Assembly: GCA_027037705.1 (NCBI GenBank)
Contig: JALVYZ010000320.1
Coordinates: forward strand, 1 to 8,134
Source: a bacterium
GTDB taxonomy: Bacteria > DYJV01 > JALVYZ01
Reading direction: 5' to 3'
Length of the DNA stretch: 8,134 nucleotides
How positions within the stretch are numbered: the first letter of the stretch is position 1; each line of letters opens with the position of its first letter. The notes under the pieces were generated by a model, which saw only the letters and a program-made list of their open reading frames with translations, searched no databases and was not told the DNA's origin. Below, one piece after another: positions 1-5,603 of this stretch. The position numbers and the translations under genes are program-made.

Positions 1-64
1 CCTTTTCTTCAATTGATACATGCTTTTGATAATCACAGTCACTACATAAAATTTGCCAAGCCAT
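1..64 (-). CDS. Small Cys-x2-Cys protein, N-terminal fragment (runs off left edge)
   Basis: This is the first 21 codons of a gene on the minus strand, starting MAWQILCSDCDYQKHVS and leaving the window still open. The start is well supported: an AAAAGGAGGG ribosome site (minus strand, 80 to 71) sits six bases before the ATG. Cys7 and Cys10 form a CxxC pair near the N-terminus, as in zinc-ribbon or rubredoxin-like small proteins, but the second metal-binding half would lie outside the window. The family cannot be named from this fragment. It follows hisC on the same strand after a 151-base gap that contains an inverted repeat, so it may be the next gene of the same transcript or a separately transcribed gene. 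That something is translated here is fairly sure; what it does is unknown. Confidence 0.65.
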   Translation of the reverse strand, partial: MAWQILCSDCDYQKHVSIEEK

Positions 65-70
65 TTTTAT

Positions 71-76
71 CCCTCC
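71..76 (-). promoter_or_regulatory. Strong ribosome binding site for the left-edge gene
   Basis: The minus strand reads GGAGGG here, within AAAAGGAGGG, six bases before the ATG at 64. It is a near-perfect Shine-Dalgarno sequence and is the main reason to accept the truncated left-edge reading frame as a real gene. Confidence 0.75.
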
Positions 77-92
77 TTTTTATATTATTGCT

Positions 93-124
93 GGTGTTGG
101 CGACTATAAAATATCACCAACACC
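93..124. repeat. Inverted repeat: 11-bp stem, 10-base loop
   Basis: The arms are GGTGTTGGCGA (93-103) and TCACCAACACC (114-124). On the plus strand there is one C/A mismatch. In minus-strand RNA, the direction of the flanking genes, this position becomes a U-G pair, so all 11 pairs can form around a 10-base AU-rich loop. It lies after hisC and 12 bases before the ribosome site of the left-edge gene. No T-run follows either arm, so it is not a standard intrinsic terminator. The right arm, read on the minus strand, contains GGTGTTGGTGATA, which occurs again on the plus strand at 3492-3504. It could therefore be a dispersed intergenic repeat, an mRNA processing or stabilising hairpin, or a 5' leader element of the left-edge gene. 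Confidence 0.7.
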
Positions 125-215
125 GAACATATAATATATTATGTGATCTCCTAAATTTTTTTAAATTTTAAAAAACCTTCCATAAAAAGATATCAAAATT
201 ATTTATGACTTTCTT

Positions 216-1316
216 CTATTTTAAATAATAGTAAAGCTTTTCAAAATTTTCAAGAAAAATTGATATCTCTTTCTCAGTCCCAATACTAACTCTTAATGCT
301 GTTTGGTACCCAAAACTTCTTAAAGAACGGATAATTACACCTCTTTTTAACATTTCATTAAAAAATTTTTCATTATCAATTTTAGGATCAAAAAAGATAA
401 AATTTGTTTGAGAGGGGAGATAAAAGATTTGATGTTTTTGAAAGAATTCGTAGAGGATTTTTTTACATTTTAAATTATTATTGTATGTTTTTAATAAAAA
501 GTCTTCATCATCAAGAGCTGAAAAAGCAGCAATTTGTGCTACTCCATTAACATTAAATGGCTGTCTAACTTTGTTTAAATTTGAAATAATTTCTTTTTTT
601 GAAATACCATAGCCAACTCTCAAAGCTGCAAGCCCATAAATTTTTGAAAAAGTTCTCAAAATTATAATATTTTTATTTGGGAATTTTTTTATAAATTTTA
701 TTCCATTTACAACTTTGTCTTTATCAAAAAATTCAAAATAAGCTTCATCAATTATTACTAATATATGTTCAGGAATTTTATCTAAAAATTTATATAGTTC
801 CTCATTCGAAACATATGTCCCTGTTGGATTATTAGGATTACATATAATAATAATTTTAGTTTTTTTATTTATAGATTCTAATAAATTTTTTAGATCAAAA
901 GTATAATTTTTTAAGGGAATTTCTTTATATTCGCCAAAAGTCTGTTGTGCAGCAATTTTATAATAAGCAAAAGTTGGAAAACAAGATAAAATTTCATCAT
1001 GTTTTCCTATATAAGCTTTAAATATTAATTCAATAATTTCATCAGAACCATTCCCTATTATTATTTCTTCAAAATTTACATTTAATTTTTTACTTAATTT
1101 TTCTCTTAAATTGACACAATGGGAATCTGGATATATATGGATTTTATTTAAAAAATTTTTAATAGCCTCAATTGCTTTAGTACTTGCTCCAAATGGATTT
1201 TCATTTGAAGCTAATTTAATAGCATTTGAAATACCTAATTCTCTTTGTAATTCTTCTAAAGATTTTCCTGGTTTATATTCAATAATTCTATTTAATTGTG
1301 GATTTGGTTTAATCAT
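216..1316 (-). CDS. hisC: Histidinol-phosphate aminotransferase (PLP, fold type I)
   Basis: A 366-residue pyridoxal-phosphate aminotransferase of normal HisC length. In histidine synthesis the family transfers an amino group between histidinol phosphate and 2-oxoglutarate in the cytoplasm. Visible family marks: PGKSLEELQRELG near the N-terminus (16-28), LASNENPFG (35-43), YPD (62-64), GNGSDE (88-93), CNPNNPTGTY (159-168), IIDEAYFEF (188-196), and RTFSKIYGLAALRVGYG (221-237), whose Lys225 should bind PLP and whose Arg233 is conserved. ALRVSIGT near the C-terminus carries the usual substrate-carboxylate arginine. The ATG follows directly on the flavodoxin gene's TAA with no spacer and no Shine-Dalgarno sequence, so translation is probably coupled. 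No other his gene is present, and HisC relatives also transaminate aromatic amino acids, so the physiological substrate could be phenylalanine or tyrosine precursors. The fold call is very sure, the substrate moderately so. Confidence 0.93.
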   Translation of the reverse strand: MIKPNPQLNRIIEYKPGKSLEELQRELGISNAIKLASNENPFGASTKAIEAIKNFLNKIHIYPDSHCVNLREKLSKKLNVNFEEIIIGNGSDEIIELIFKAYIGKHDEILSCFPTFAYYKIAAQQTFGEYKEIPLKNYTFDLKNLLESINKKTKIIIICNPNNPTGTYVSNEELYKFLDKIPEHILVIIDEAYFEFFDKDKVVNGIKFIKKFPNKNIIILRTFSKIYGLAALRVGYGISKKEIISNLNKVRQPFNVNGVAQIAAFSALDDEDFLLKTYNNNLKCKKILYEFFQKHQIFYLPSQTNFIFFDPKIDNEKFFNEMLKRGVIIRSLRSFGYQTALRVSIGTEKEISIFLENFEKLYYYLK

Positions 1317-1802
1317 TTATTTACTTAACTTTTTTATTATTTCACAAACTCTAACTCCAAGCTTTCTTCCATTTTCTAAATCTCCTTCTTTTGGCTCTCC
1401 AGTGCAAGCAACACCATAATGTCCACCAGCTTCAATAGGATCTCCAACAACAATCATTTCATGTATAAACATTGCATAAAGAATTGAAAAAATAGTTGTT
1501 TCTTTTCCTCCTGTAATATGACCTGATGTTGTAAAAGCGGCTCCAACTTTATTTTTTAATTTCCTTCTTACTACGACACTTCTATCAATTAAATCTTTTA
1601 CCTCTGCACTCATTGTTCCAAAATATACAGGTGATCCTATAATAATACCATCAGCCTCAACTAAATCCTGAGGAGTAGTCTCTTTTGCTCTTTTAACAAC
1701 AGCTTCAAATCCTTCGACAGAATTTACTCCTTGTGCTATTGCATTCGCAAGTTTTTCAGTATTTCCACCTTTTGTTGAATAAGAAATTAAAACTTTTTTC
1801 AT
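1317..1802 (-). CDS. Flavodoxin-family protein (WrbA/FMN reductase-like)
   Basis: A 161-residue single-domain flavodoxin-fold protein, expected to bind FMN and shuttle electrons in the cytoplasm. The N-terminal beta strand and phosphate loop are clear: KKVLISYSTKGGNTEKLA (2-19), with STKGGNT holding the FMN phosphate. The second FMN-contacting loop is GSPVYFGTMSAEVKDLIDR (56-74), typical of WrbA-like and flavodoxin/nitric-oxide-synthase-type families. TTSGHITGGKETT (91-103) and GGHYG (126-130) match the later flavin loop of the same group. An iron-sulfur partner could be the QueG-like protein encoded immediately upstream: this gene's GGAGGT ribosome site (1813 to 1808) overlaps that gene's last codons, and its own TAA abuts the hisC start. 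Whether it is a quinone reductase or a pure electron carrier cannot be decided from sequence. Confidence 0.88.
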   Translation of the reverse strand: MKKVLISYSTKGGNTEKLANAIAQGVNSVEGFEAVVKRAKETTPQDLVEADGIIIGSPVYFGTMSAEVKDLIDRSVVVRRKLKNKVGAAFTTSGHITGGKETTIFSILYAMFIHEMIVVGDPIEAGGHYGVACTGEPKEGDLENGRKLGVRVCEIIKKLSK

Positions 1803-1805
1803 TAC

Positions 1806-2351
1806 TTACCTCCAATAAGTTTTTTCTTTTCCGTAAGGACATTTTTTAACCGCTTCAAAAAAATCATTTTCATCACAAATTGAACATTTCTTACATAAAT
1901 CAATTTTAAATTCTTTATCAACTTCTAAAGGAGCGTCTGTTAATATTGAACATAATACTACTTTAACACCATGATTAGGGTGGACAAAAAACCCTTTTTT
2001 CCCAGTATTTCCAATCCCAGCTAATTTTGCCATCTCTTTATTTATTTCGCAATCTTTATTTTCACTCGTCAAATACAATGGAGGTAAAACTTCTGCCCTA
2101 TATCCCTCAATTTTAAATAAATGAAAAATTCTATATGCAACATTTTCAATATGAGTTTTTATTAAATTTAGATGATAGTTAAATTTTTCTTCTGAAAAAT
2201 TGTTAAACATATATTCATTAAAAGATTGAGCTAATACCATTGCAACTGTGTATGGTTTCTTATTAATTTTAGCAAATTGTACTATTTCTATATGATTATT
2301 AAATGCAAGTCTCTCTAATCTTGCCTGAAAAGGTTTAATATCAAGTTCCAT
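1806..2351 (-). CDS. Short QueG-like iron-sulfur protein
   Basis: A 181-residue protein that resembles the C-terminal half of epoxyqueuosine reductase (QueG) and related reductase ferredoxin domains. Evidence: AKLAGIGNTGKKGFFV (108-123) parallels the QueG AGLGWIGKN segment; HGVKVVLCSILTDAPLE (127-143) parallels its GS...LGEILTDLPL stretch; and a cysteine cluster follows, C153-x2-C156-x2-C159-x11-C171-Pro. The 11-residue gap before the final CysPro is longer than the usual three, and the second [4Fe-4S] motif of true QueG is absent, so tRNA queuosine synthesis is unlikely. Residues 33-95 are helical-looking and could be a shortened version of the QueG N-terminal domain. The start is set by AAAGGAG (2363 to 2357), which overlaps the DUF362 stop codon. 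It probably works with the DUF362 and flavodoxin neighbours in an electron-transfer task of unknown substrate. Confidence 0.75.
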   Translation of the reverse strand: MELDIKPFQARLERLAFNNHIEIVQFAKINKKPYTVAMVLAQSFNEYMFNNFSEEKFNYHLNLIKTHIENVAYRIFHLFKIEGYRAEVLPPLYLTSENKDCEINKEMAKLAGIGNTGKKGFFVHPNHGVKVVLCSILTDAPLEVDKEFKIDLCKKCSICDENDFFEAVKKCPYGKEKTYWR

Positions 2352-2361
2352 ATCTTCTCCT

Positions 2362-3462
2362 TTAAATTTCTATTAGTTCATAATTCATTGTTCCCATTCC
2401 TAACTCTTCAGCGTATTTCAACTGTATCATCCAATCTATCTCAGGATATACGCATTTTACTTTATCTTTAACTTTACAATCTTTAATTTTACTATATTCA
2501 TTTACTTTTGCTTTATTAAGTAAATCTACTGAAGCTTTATCAATTGCAACAATATCATCTGAAACTAAAATTCCAATATCATGGGTAATTGGAGCATCAT
2601 TAAATGGATAACAATCACATGCAGGACTTATATTTGTAAGAAAATTTACATAAATTATTTTATCCTTTTTCTCCTTTAAAATTCCATAAGTATACTCAAC
2701 CATCTTTTCCATAAATTTAGGACCAGTTTCTGTCCACTGAATTTTTATAGCCTCTTTTGGACAGATTATTATACAATCTGCACATCCAATGCATTTTTCA
2801 GAATCTATTTTAGCTTTTTTATCGATTATTGAAATAGCACCAGCAGGGCATTTTTTAACACAGGTTCCACACCCCACACATGCTTTTTTGCTTACTTTTG
2901 GTGAAATATCTGAATGTTGAGCTAATTTACCTTTTCGAGAAGCTGCTCCCATTCCCATATTTTTAATTGCACCACCAAATCCACTTAATTCATGAAGTTT
3001 AAAATGAGCCATACTAATAATTGCATCAGCTTCCATAATTTCAGCACCAATGTAAACCTTTTTAAAATGTTTCAAATTCACTTCAATTTCCAATTCACTT
3101 TTTCCCCTTAATCCATCTGCAATAATTAATGGTGCGCCAACAGTTGAATAGGTAAATCCATTTTTTATAGCTGTTTCAAGATGGTCAACACTGTTACTTC
3201 TTGAGCCAACATAAAGGGTATTTGCATCAGTTAAAAAAGGTTTTGCTCCAAGTTTTTTTAACTCATTAACAATCTCTCTAAAATAGATTGGTCTTATAAA
3301 TGCAGCATTACCAAGTTCTCCAAAGTGAAGTTTAATGGCAACTAAATCTTTTTCTTTAACTTTCTGTCTTAATCCTGCAGAATTACACATATTTATAATT
3401 CTCTGAAAAAGATTAGCTTTGTAATCTCCTGTAATTTTTGTAAAAAATACCTTTGATTTCAT
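2362..3462 (-). CDS. DUF362 domain protein with two [4Fe-4S] ferredoxin motifs
   Basis: A 366-residue cytoplasmic iron-sulfur protein of the DUF362 family, whose reaction is not settled. The N-terminal part carries the family pattern: VAIKLHFGELGNAAFIRP (41-58), LTDANTLYVGSR (77-88), and AHFKLHELSGFGGAIKNMGMG (152-172). An inserted bacterial ferredoxin domain follows, with C195-x2-C198-x2-C201-x3-C205-Pro and C224-x2-C227-x2-C230-x3-C234-Pro, so two cubane clusters are expected. A further SPACDCYP (279-286) holds two more cysteines that may be catalytic or structural. The C-terminus ends in YELIEI as in relatives. The ATG is preceded by GAGGT (3472 to 3468) at five bases. It is first of the tightly packed set DUF362, QueG-like, flavodoxin, hisC, and lies 82 bases after asd across tandem repeats. 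The family assignment is sure; function is unknown beyond redox chemistry. Confidence 0.9.
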   Translation of the reverse strand: MKSKVFFTKITGDYKANLFQRIINMCNSAGLRQKVKEKDLVAIKLHFGELGNAAFIRPIYFREIVNELKKLGAKPFLTDANTLYVGSRSNSVDHLETAIKNGFTYSTVGAPLIIADGLRGKSELEIEVNLKHFKKVYIGAEIMEADAIISMAHFKLHELSGFGGAIKNMGMGAASRKGKLAQHSDISPKVSKKACVGCGTCVKKCPAGAISIIDKKAKIDSEKCIGCADCIIICPKEAIKIQWTETGPKFMEKMVEYTYGILKEKKDKIIYVNFLTNISPACDCYPFNDAPITHDIGILVSDDIVAIDKASVDLLNKAKVNEYSKIKDCKVKDKVKCVYPEIDWMIQLKYAEELGMGTMNYELIEI

Positions 3463-3480
3463 TTTTTACCTCATTTCAAA

Positions 3481-3504
3481 GTGTTAGTGTTGGTGTTGGT
3501 GATA
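3481..3504 (+). repeat. Hexamer tandem repeat GTGTTR
   Basis: Four consecutive six-base units read GTGTTA, GTGTTG, GTGTTG, GTGATA on the plus strand. The array lies in the gap between asd and the DUF362 gene, 9 bases upstream of the DUF362 ribosome site in transcript direction. Its end, GGTGTTGGTGATA (3492-3504), is repeated on the opposite strand at 124-112. Copy number is low, so it could vary by slippage between strains and change the asd to DUF362 spacing. Confidence 0.7.
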
Positions 3505-3508
3505 ATAA

Positions 3509-3536
3509 TTTTTCATTTTTCATTATTAATTATTCA
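3509..3536 (+). repeat. Heptamer tandem repeat TTWTTMA
   Basis: Four seven-base units follow each other: TTTTTCA, TTTTTCA, TTATTAA, TTATTCA. Together with the hexamer array beside it, this fills most of the asd to DUF362 gap. Imperfect heptamer arrays of this style are known in intergenic DNA of some bacteria, the short tandemly repeated sequences of cyanobacteria being the best-known example; relation to those is not implied. Low complexity makes part of this pattern expected in AT-rich DNA. Confidence 0.6.
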
Positions 3537-3544
3537 TTAAAGTC

Positions 3545-4561
3545 CTATAAATACTCTTTTATCAACACTTCTGCAATTTGAACAGCATTTAAAGCTGCTC
3601 CCTTTCTTACATTATCAGCAACAATCCACATATTGATGCCATTTGGAATTGAAAAATCTTCTCTTATTCTTCCAACATACACAGGGTCTTTTCCAGCAGC
3701 ATCTATTGCAAGAGGATATATATTATCTTCTGGTTTATCAACCAATACAACACCTTCTGCAGTTGACATTAAATCTTTAACCTCTTCTGCAGTTAATTTC
3801 TTTTCTGTTTCAATATTAACACTTTCTGAATGACCGTAAAAAACTGGAACCCTTACAGTTGTTGCTGTTACCTGAATTGAATCATCTTCCATTATTTTTT
3901 TTGTTTCATTCACCATTTTCATCTCTTCTTTTGTATATCCATTTTCTAAAAATACATCTATATGAGGCAGACAGTTAAAAGCAATTTGATGAGGATAAAC
4001 TTTTTTTACAATCTCTTTTTGATTAAAAATCGCAATACACTGGTCAGCAAGTTCTTTGATTGCTTTATAACCTGACCCTGAAACAGCCTGATATGTTGAT
4101 ACCACAATTCTTTTAATTTTAGCTTTATCATGAATAGGTTTTAAAGGCACCACCATCTGAATTGTTGAGCAGTTTGGATTTGAAATAATGTATCTATTTT
4201 TGTAATCAGCAACTCTATGAGGATTCACTTCAGGAACAACTAAAGGTATATCATCTTCCATTCTAAAAGCAGAGCTGTTATCAATTACTACACATCCAGA
4301 ATCTGCTGCTATTGGAGCAAATTCTTTACTAACAGCACCACCTGCTGAAAAAAGAGCAATATCAACTCCTTTAAATGAATTTTTATCTAATTTTTCAACA
4401 ATTACCTTTTCACCTTTAAATTCAACTTCAGTTCCAGCAGACCTTTCTGAAGCAAGTAGTTTTATATTCTTAACAGGAAAATCTCTCTCTTCTAAAATTT
4501 CTCTCATTGTTTTTCCAACTTCTCCAGTTGCACCTACAACTGCAACATTGTATTCTTTCAT
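3545..4561 (-). CDS. asd: Aspartate-semialdehyde dehydrogenase
   Basis: A 338-residue cytoplasmic enzyme that reduces aspartyl phosphate to aspartate semialdehyde with NADPH, the branch point to lysine/diaminopimelate, threonine and methionine. The N-terminal Rossmann motif is VAVVGATGEVGKTM (6-19). FSAGGAVSKEFAP (71-83) and IDNSSAFRM (93-101) are family hallmarks. The catalytic cysteine is Cys131 in SNPNCST, and RVPVFYGHSE (237-246) supplies substrate-binding Arg237 and the acid/base His244. The end NVRKGAALNAVQIAE (317-331) is also typical. I start at the ATG at 4561, not the in-frame ATG at 4576, because GGAGGA (4574 to 4569) lies seven bases before 4561 and would be coding if 4576 were used; 4561 also gives the usual short lead into the Rossmann strand. 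It is the first gene of the leftward set, divergent from the MoxR gene. Confidence 0.95.
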   Translation of the reverse strand: MKEYNVAVVGATGEVGKTMREILEERDFPVKNIKLLASERSAGTEVEFKGEKVIVEKLDKNSFKGVDIALFSAGGAVSKEFAPIAADSGCVVIDNSSAFRMEDDIPLVVPEVNPHRVADYKNRYIISNPNCSTIQMVVPLKPIHDKAKIKRIVVSTYQAVSGSGYKAIKELADQCIAIFNQKEIVKKVYPHQIAFNCLPHIDVFLENGYTKEEMKMVNETKKIMEDDSIQVTATTVRVPVFYGHSESVNIETEKKLTAEEVKDLMSTAEGVVLVDKPEDNIYPLAIDAAGKDPVYVGRIREDFSIPNGINMWIVADNVRKGAALNAVQIAEVLIKEYL

Positions 4562-4568
4562 AATTTCT

Positions 4569-4574
4569 TCCTCC
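4569..4574 (-). promoter_or_regulatory. Ribosome binding site that fixes the asd start
   Basis: The minus strand reads GGAGGA here, seven bases before the ATG at 4561. An upstream in-frame ATG at 4576 overlaps the edge of this site and would add MEEEI to the protein; that ATG has no site of its own. Confidence 0.75.
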
Positions 4575-4576
4575 AT

Positions 4577-4661
4577 AAATTTTTTAGAAAAATTAACATA
4601 AAAATTTTTTTAAATCAATTTTTTATCTTGAATAAAAAAATAAAAAATTATAAAAATACTT
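4577..4661. promoter_or_regulatory. Divergent AT-rich intergenic region, presumed promoters for both operons
   Basis: This gap separates the outward-facing asd and MoxR genes, so promoters for at least one direction should lie here. On the plus strand, TATAAA at 4649-4654 is placed seven bases before the MoxR ATG, where a -10 box would give a leaderless transcript; TTGAAT (4629-4634) is only 14 bases upstream of it, too close for a good -35. On the minus strand, TTGATT (4618 to 4613) is a possible -35 for asd, but the -10 candidates below it are poor. In DNA this AT-rich such boxes arise easily by chance, so only the general location is claimed. Confidence 0.35.
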
Positions 4662-5600
4662 ATGAATTTTCTTGTCCAGATTAAAAATAATAAAATTCTA
4701 AAAATCGTTAATTTTTTCAAAGATTTTCTTCAAGGTAAGGAAAAGCCTATTATTCTTTCATTATTGTCTTTTTTTTCAAAAGGACATATTTTAATTGAAG
4801 ATTATCCTGGAGTTGGCAAGACAGTTTTGGCATTGGCTATGTCAAAAATATTTGGATTAAATTTTGGTAGAATTCAATGCACTCCTGACTTACTTCCTTC
4901 TGATATTTTAGGAATAAATATTTATGATAAAAATCTAAAAAAATTTATTTTTAAAAAAGGGCCTATTTTTAACAATATTGTTTTAGTTGATGAAATAAAT
5001 AGAACCACTCCAAAAACTCAATCTGCATTACTTGAAGCTATGGAAGAGAGACAAGTAACAGTGGATGGTAAAACCTTTAAACTTGAAATACCTTTTTTTG
5101 TAATTGCCACTCAAAATCCTGCAGAATTTACAGGGACCTTTCAACTGCCAAATTCTCAGATGGATAGATTTTTAATTTCATTTTCAATAGGATTCCCAGA
5201 TAAAAATAACGAAATAGAAATGTTGAGAAAAGGAAGTCTTCATGAAAAGATTGAAAAAATAGAAAAATTAATATCAAAAGAAGAAATTGTAAGAATACAA
5301 GATGAAATAAAAGAAATATATGTTTCAGATAAAGTATTAGAATATATTGTTAAAATTGCTGAAAAAACAAGAGAAAGCAAATATTTATTATATGGAATTA
5401 CTCCTCGAGCAACATTATCTCTAAAAGAATGTGCAAAAACTTTAGCATATTTTTCAAACAGAGATTATGTAAACTATTATGATGTGAAACTTTTAGCTCC
5501 TTATGTTTTATCTCACAGATTAGTCTTAAAAGAAGATTACTCCCAAATCAATAAATTTGAAATAATAAAAGATATTTTAGCACAAATTCCAGTTTTATAA
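4662..5600 (+). CDS. MoxR-family AAA+ ATPase
   Basis: A 312-residue cytoplasmic AAA+ ATPase of the MoxR group, chaperone-like ATPases linked to assembly or metal loading of partner, often envelope, proteins. Family sequence is nearly continuous: GHILIEDYPGVGKT (41-54) with the Walker A P-loop and Lys53; RIQCTPDLLPSDILG (70-84); Walker B VLVDEINR (107-114) with Asp110 and Glu111; KTQSALLEAMEERQVTVDG (118-136); sensor 1 ATQNP (149-153); LPNSQMDRF (162-170) with the likely arginine finger Arg169; and sensor 2 GITPRA (245-250) with Arg249 in the helical lid. The N-terminus is normal in length. No Shine-Dalgarno sequence precedes the ATG, and in-frame codons upstream reach a stop at 4641 with no better start. 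It leads the rightward trio and its stop is three bases from the DUF58 start, as in the common MoxR-DUF58-transglutaminase arrangement. Confidence 0.95.
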   Translation: MNFLVQIKNNKILKIVNFFKDFLQGKEKPIILSLLSFFSKGHILIEDYPGVGKTVLALAMSKIFGLNFGRIQCTPDLLPSDILGINIYDKNLKKFIFKKGPIFNNIVLVDEINRTTPKTQSALLEAMEERQVTVDGKTFKLEIPFFVIATQNPAEFTGTFQLPNSQMDRFLISFSIGFPDKNNEIEMLRKGSLHEKIEKIEKLISKEEIVRIQDEIKEIYVSDKVLEYIVKIAEKTRESKYLLYGITPRATLSLKECAKTLAYFSNRDYVNYYDVKLLAPYVLSHRLVLKEDYSQINKFEIIKDILAQIPVL

Positions 5601-5603
5601 TTT

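Noticed and set aside
93-124. Intrinsic terminator after hisC
   Set aside because: The stem is good, but no T-run follows on either strand, so it is listed as an inverted repeat instead.
128-145. AT-rich palindrome around TAATATATTA as an operator
   Set aside because: The core is a perfect 10-base palindrome, but in DNA of this composition such palindromes are expected by chance and nothing else supports a regulator site.
1111-1419. Plus-strand open frame of 102 codons
   Set aside because: It lies antisense across the start of hisC and the end of the flavodoxin gene, both strongly supported by motifs; it has no ribosome site and no recognisable domain.
1806-2351. DUF2284 metal-binding protein
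   Set aside because: Considered because of the length and terminal cysteines, but the GIGNTGKK and ILTDAPLE segments fit the QueG-like group better.
2362-2400. DUF362 C-terminus (TMNYELIEI) as a remnant of an inserted ATGAATTATGAA-type intergenic repeat
   Set aside because: DUF362 relatives normally end in a similar YELIEI-like sequence, so the tail is explained by homology.
3633-3833. Plus-strand open frame of 66 codons
   Set aside because: It is antisense to the well-conserved C-terminal part of asd and resembles no known protein.
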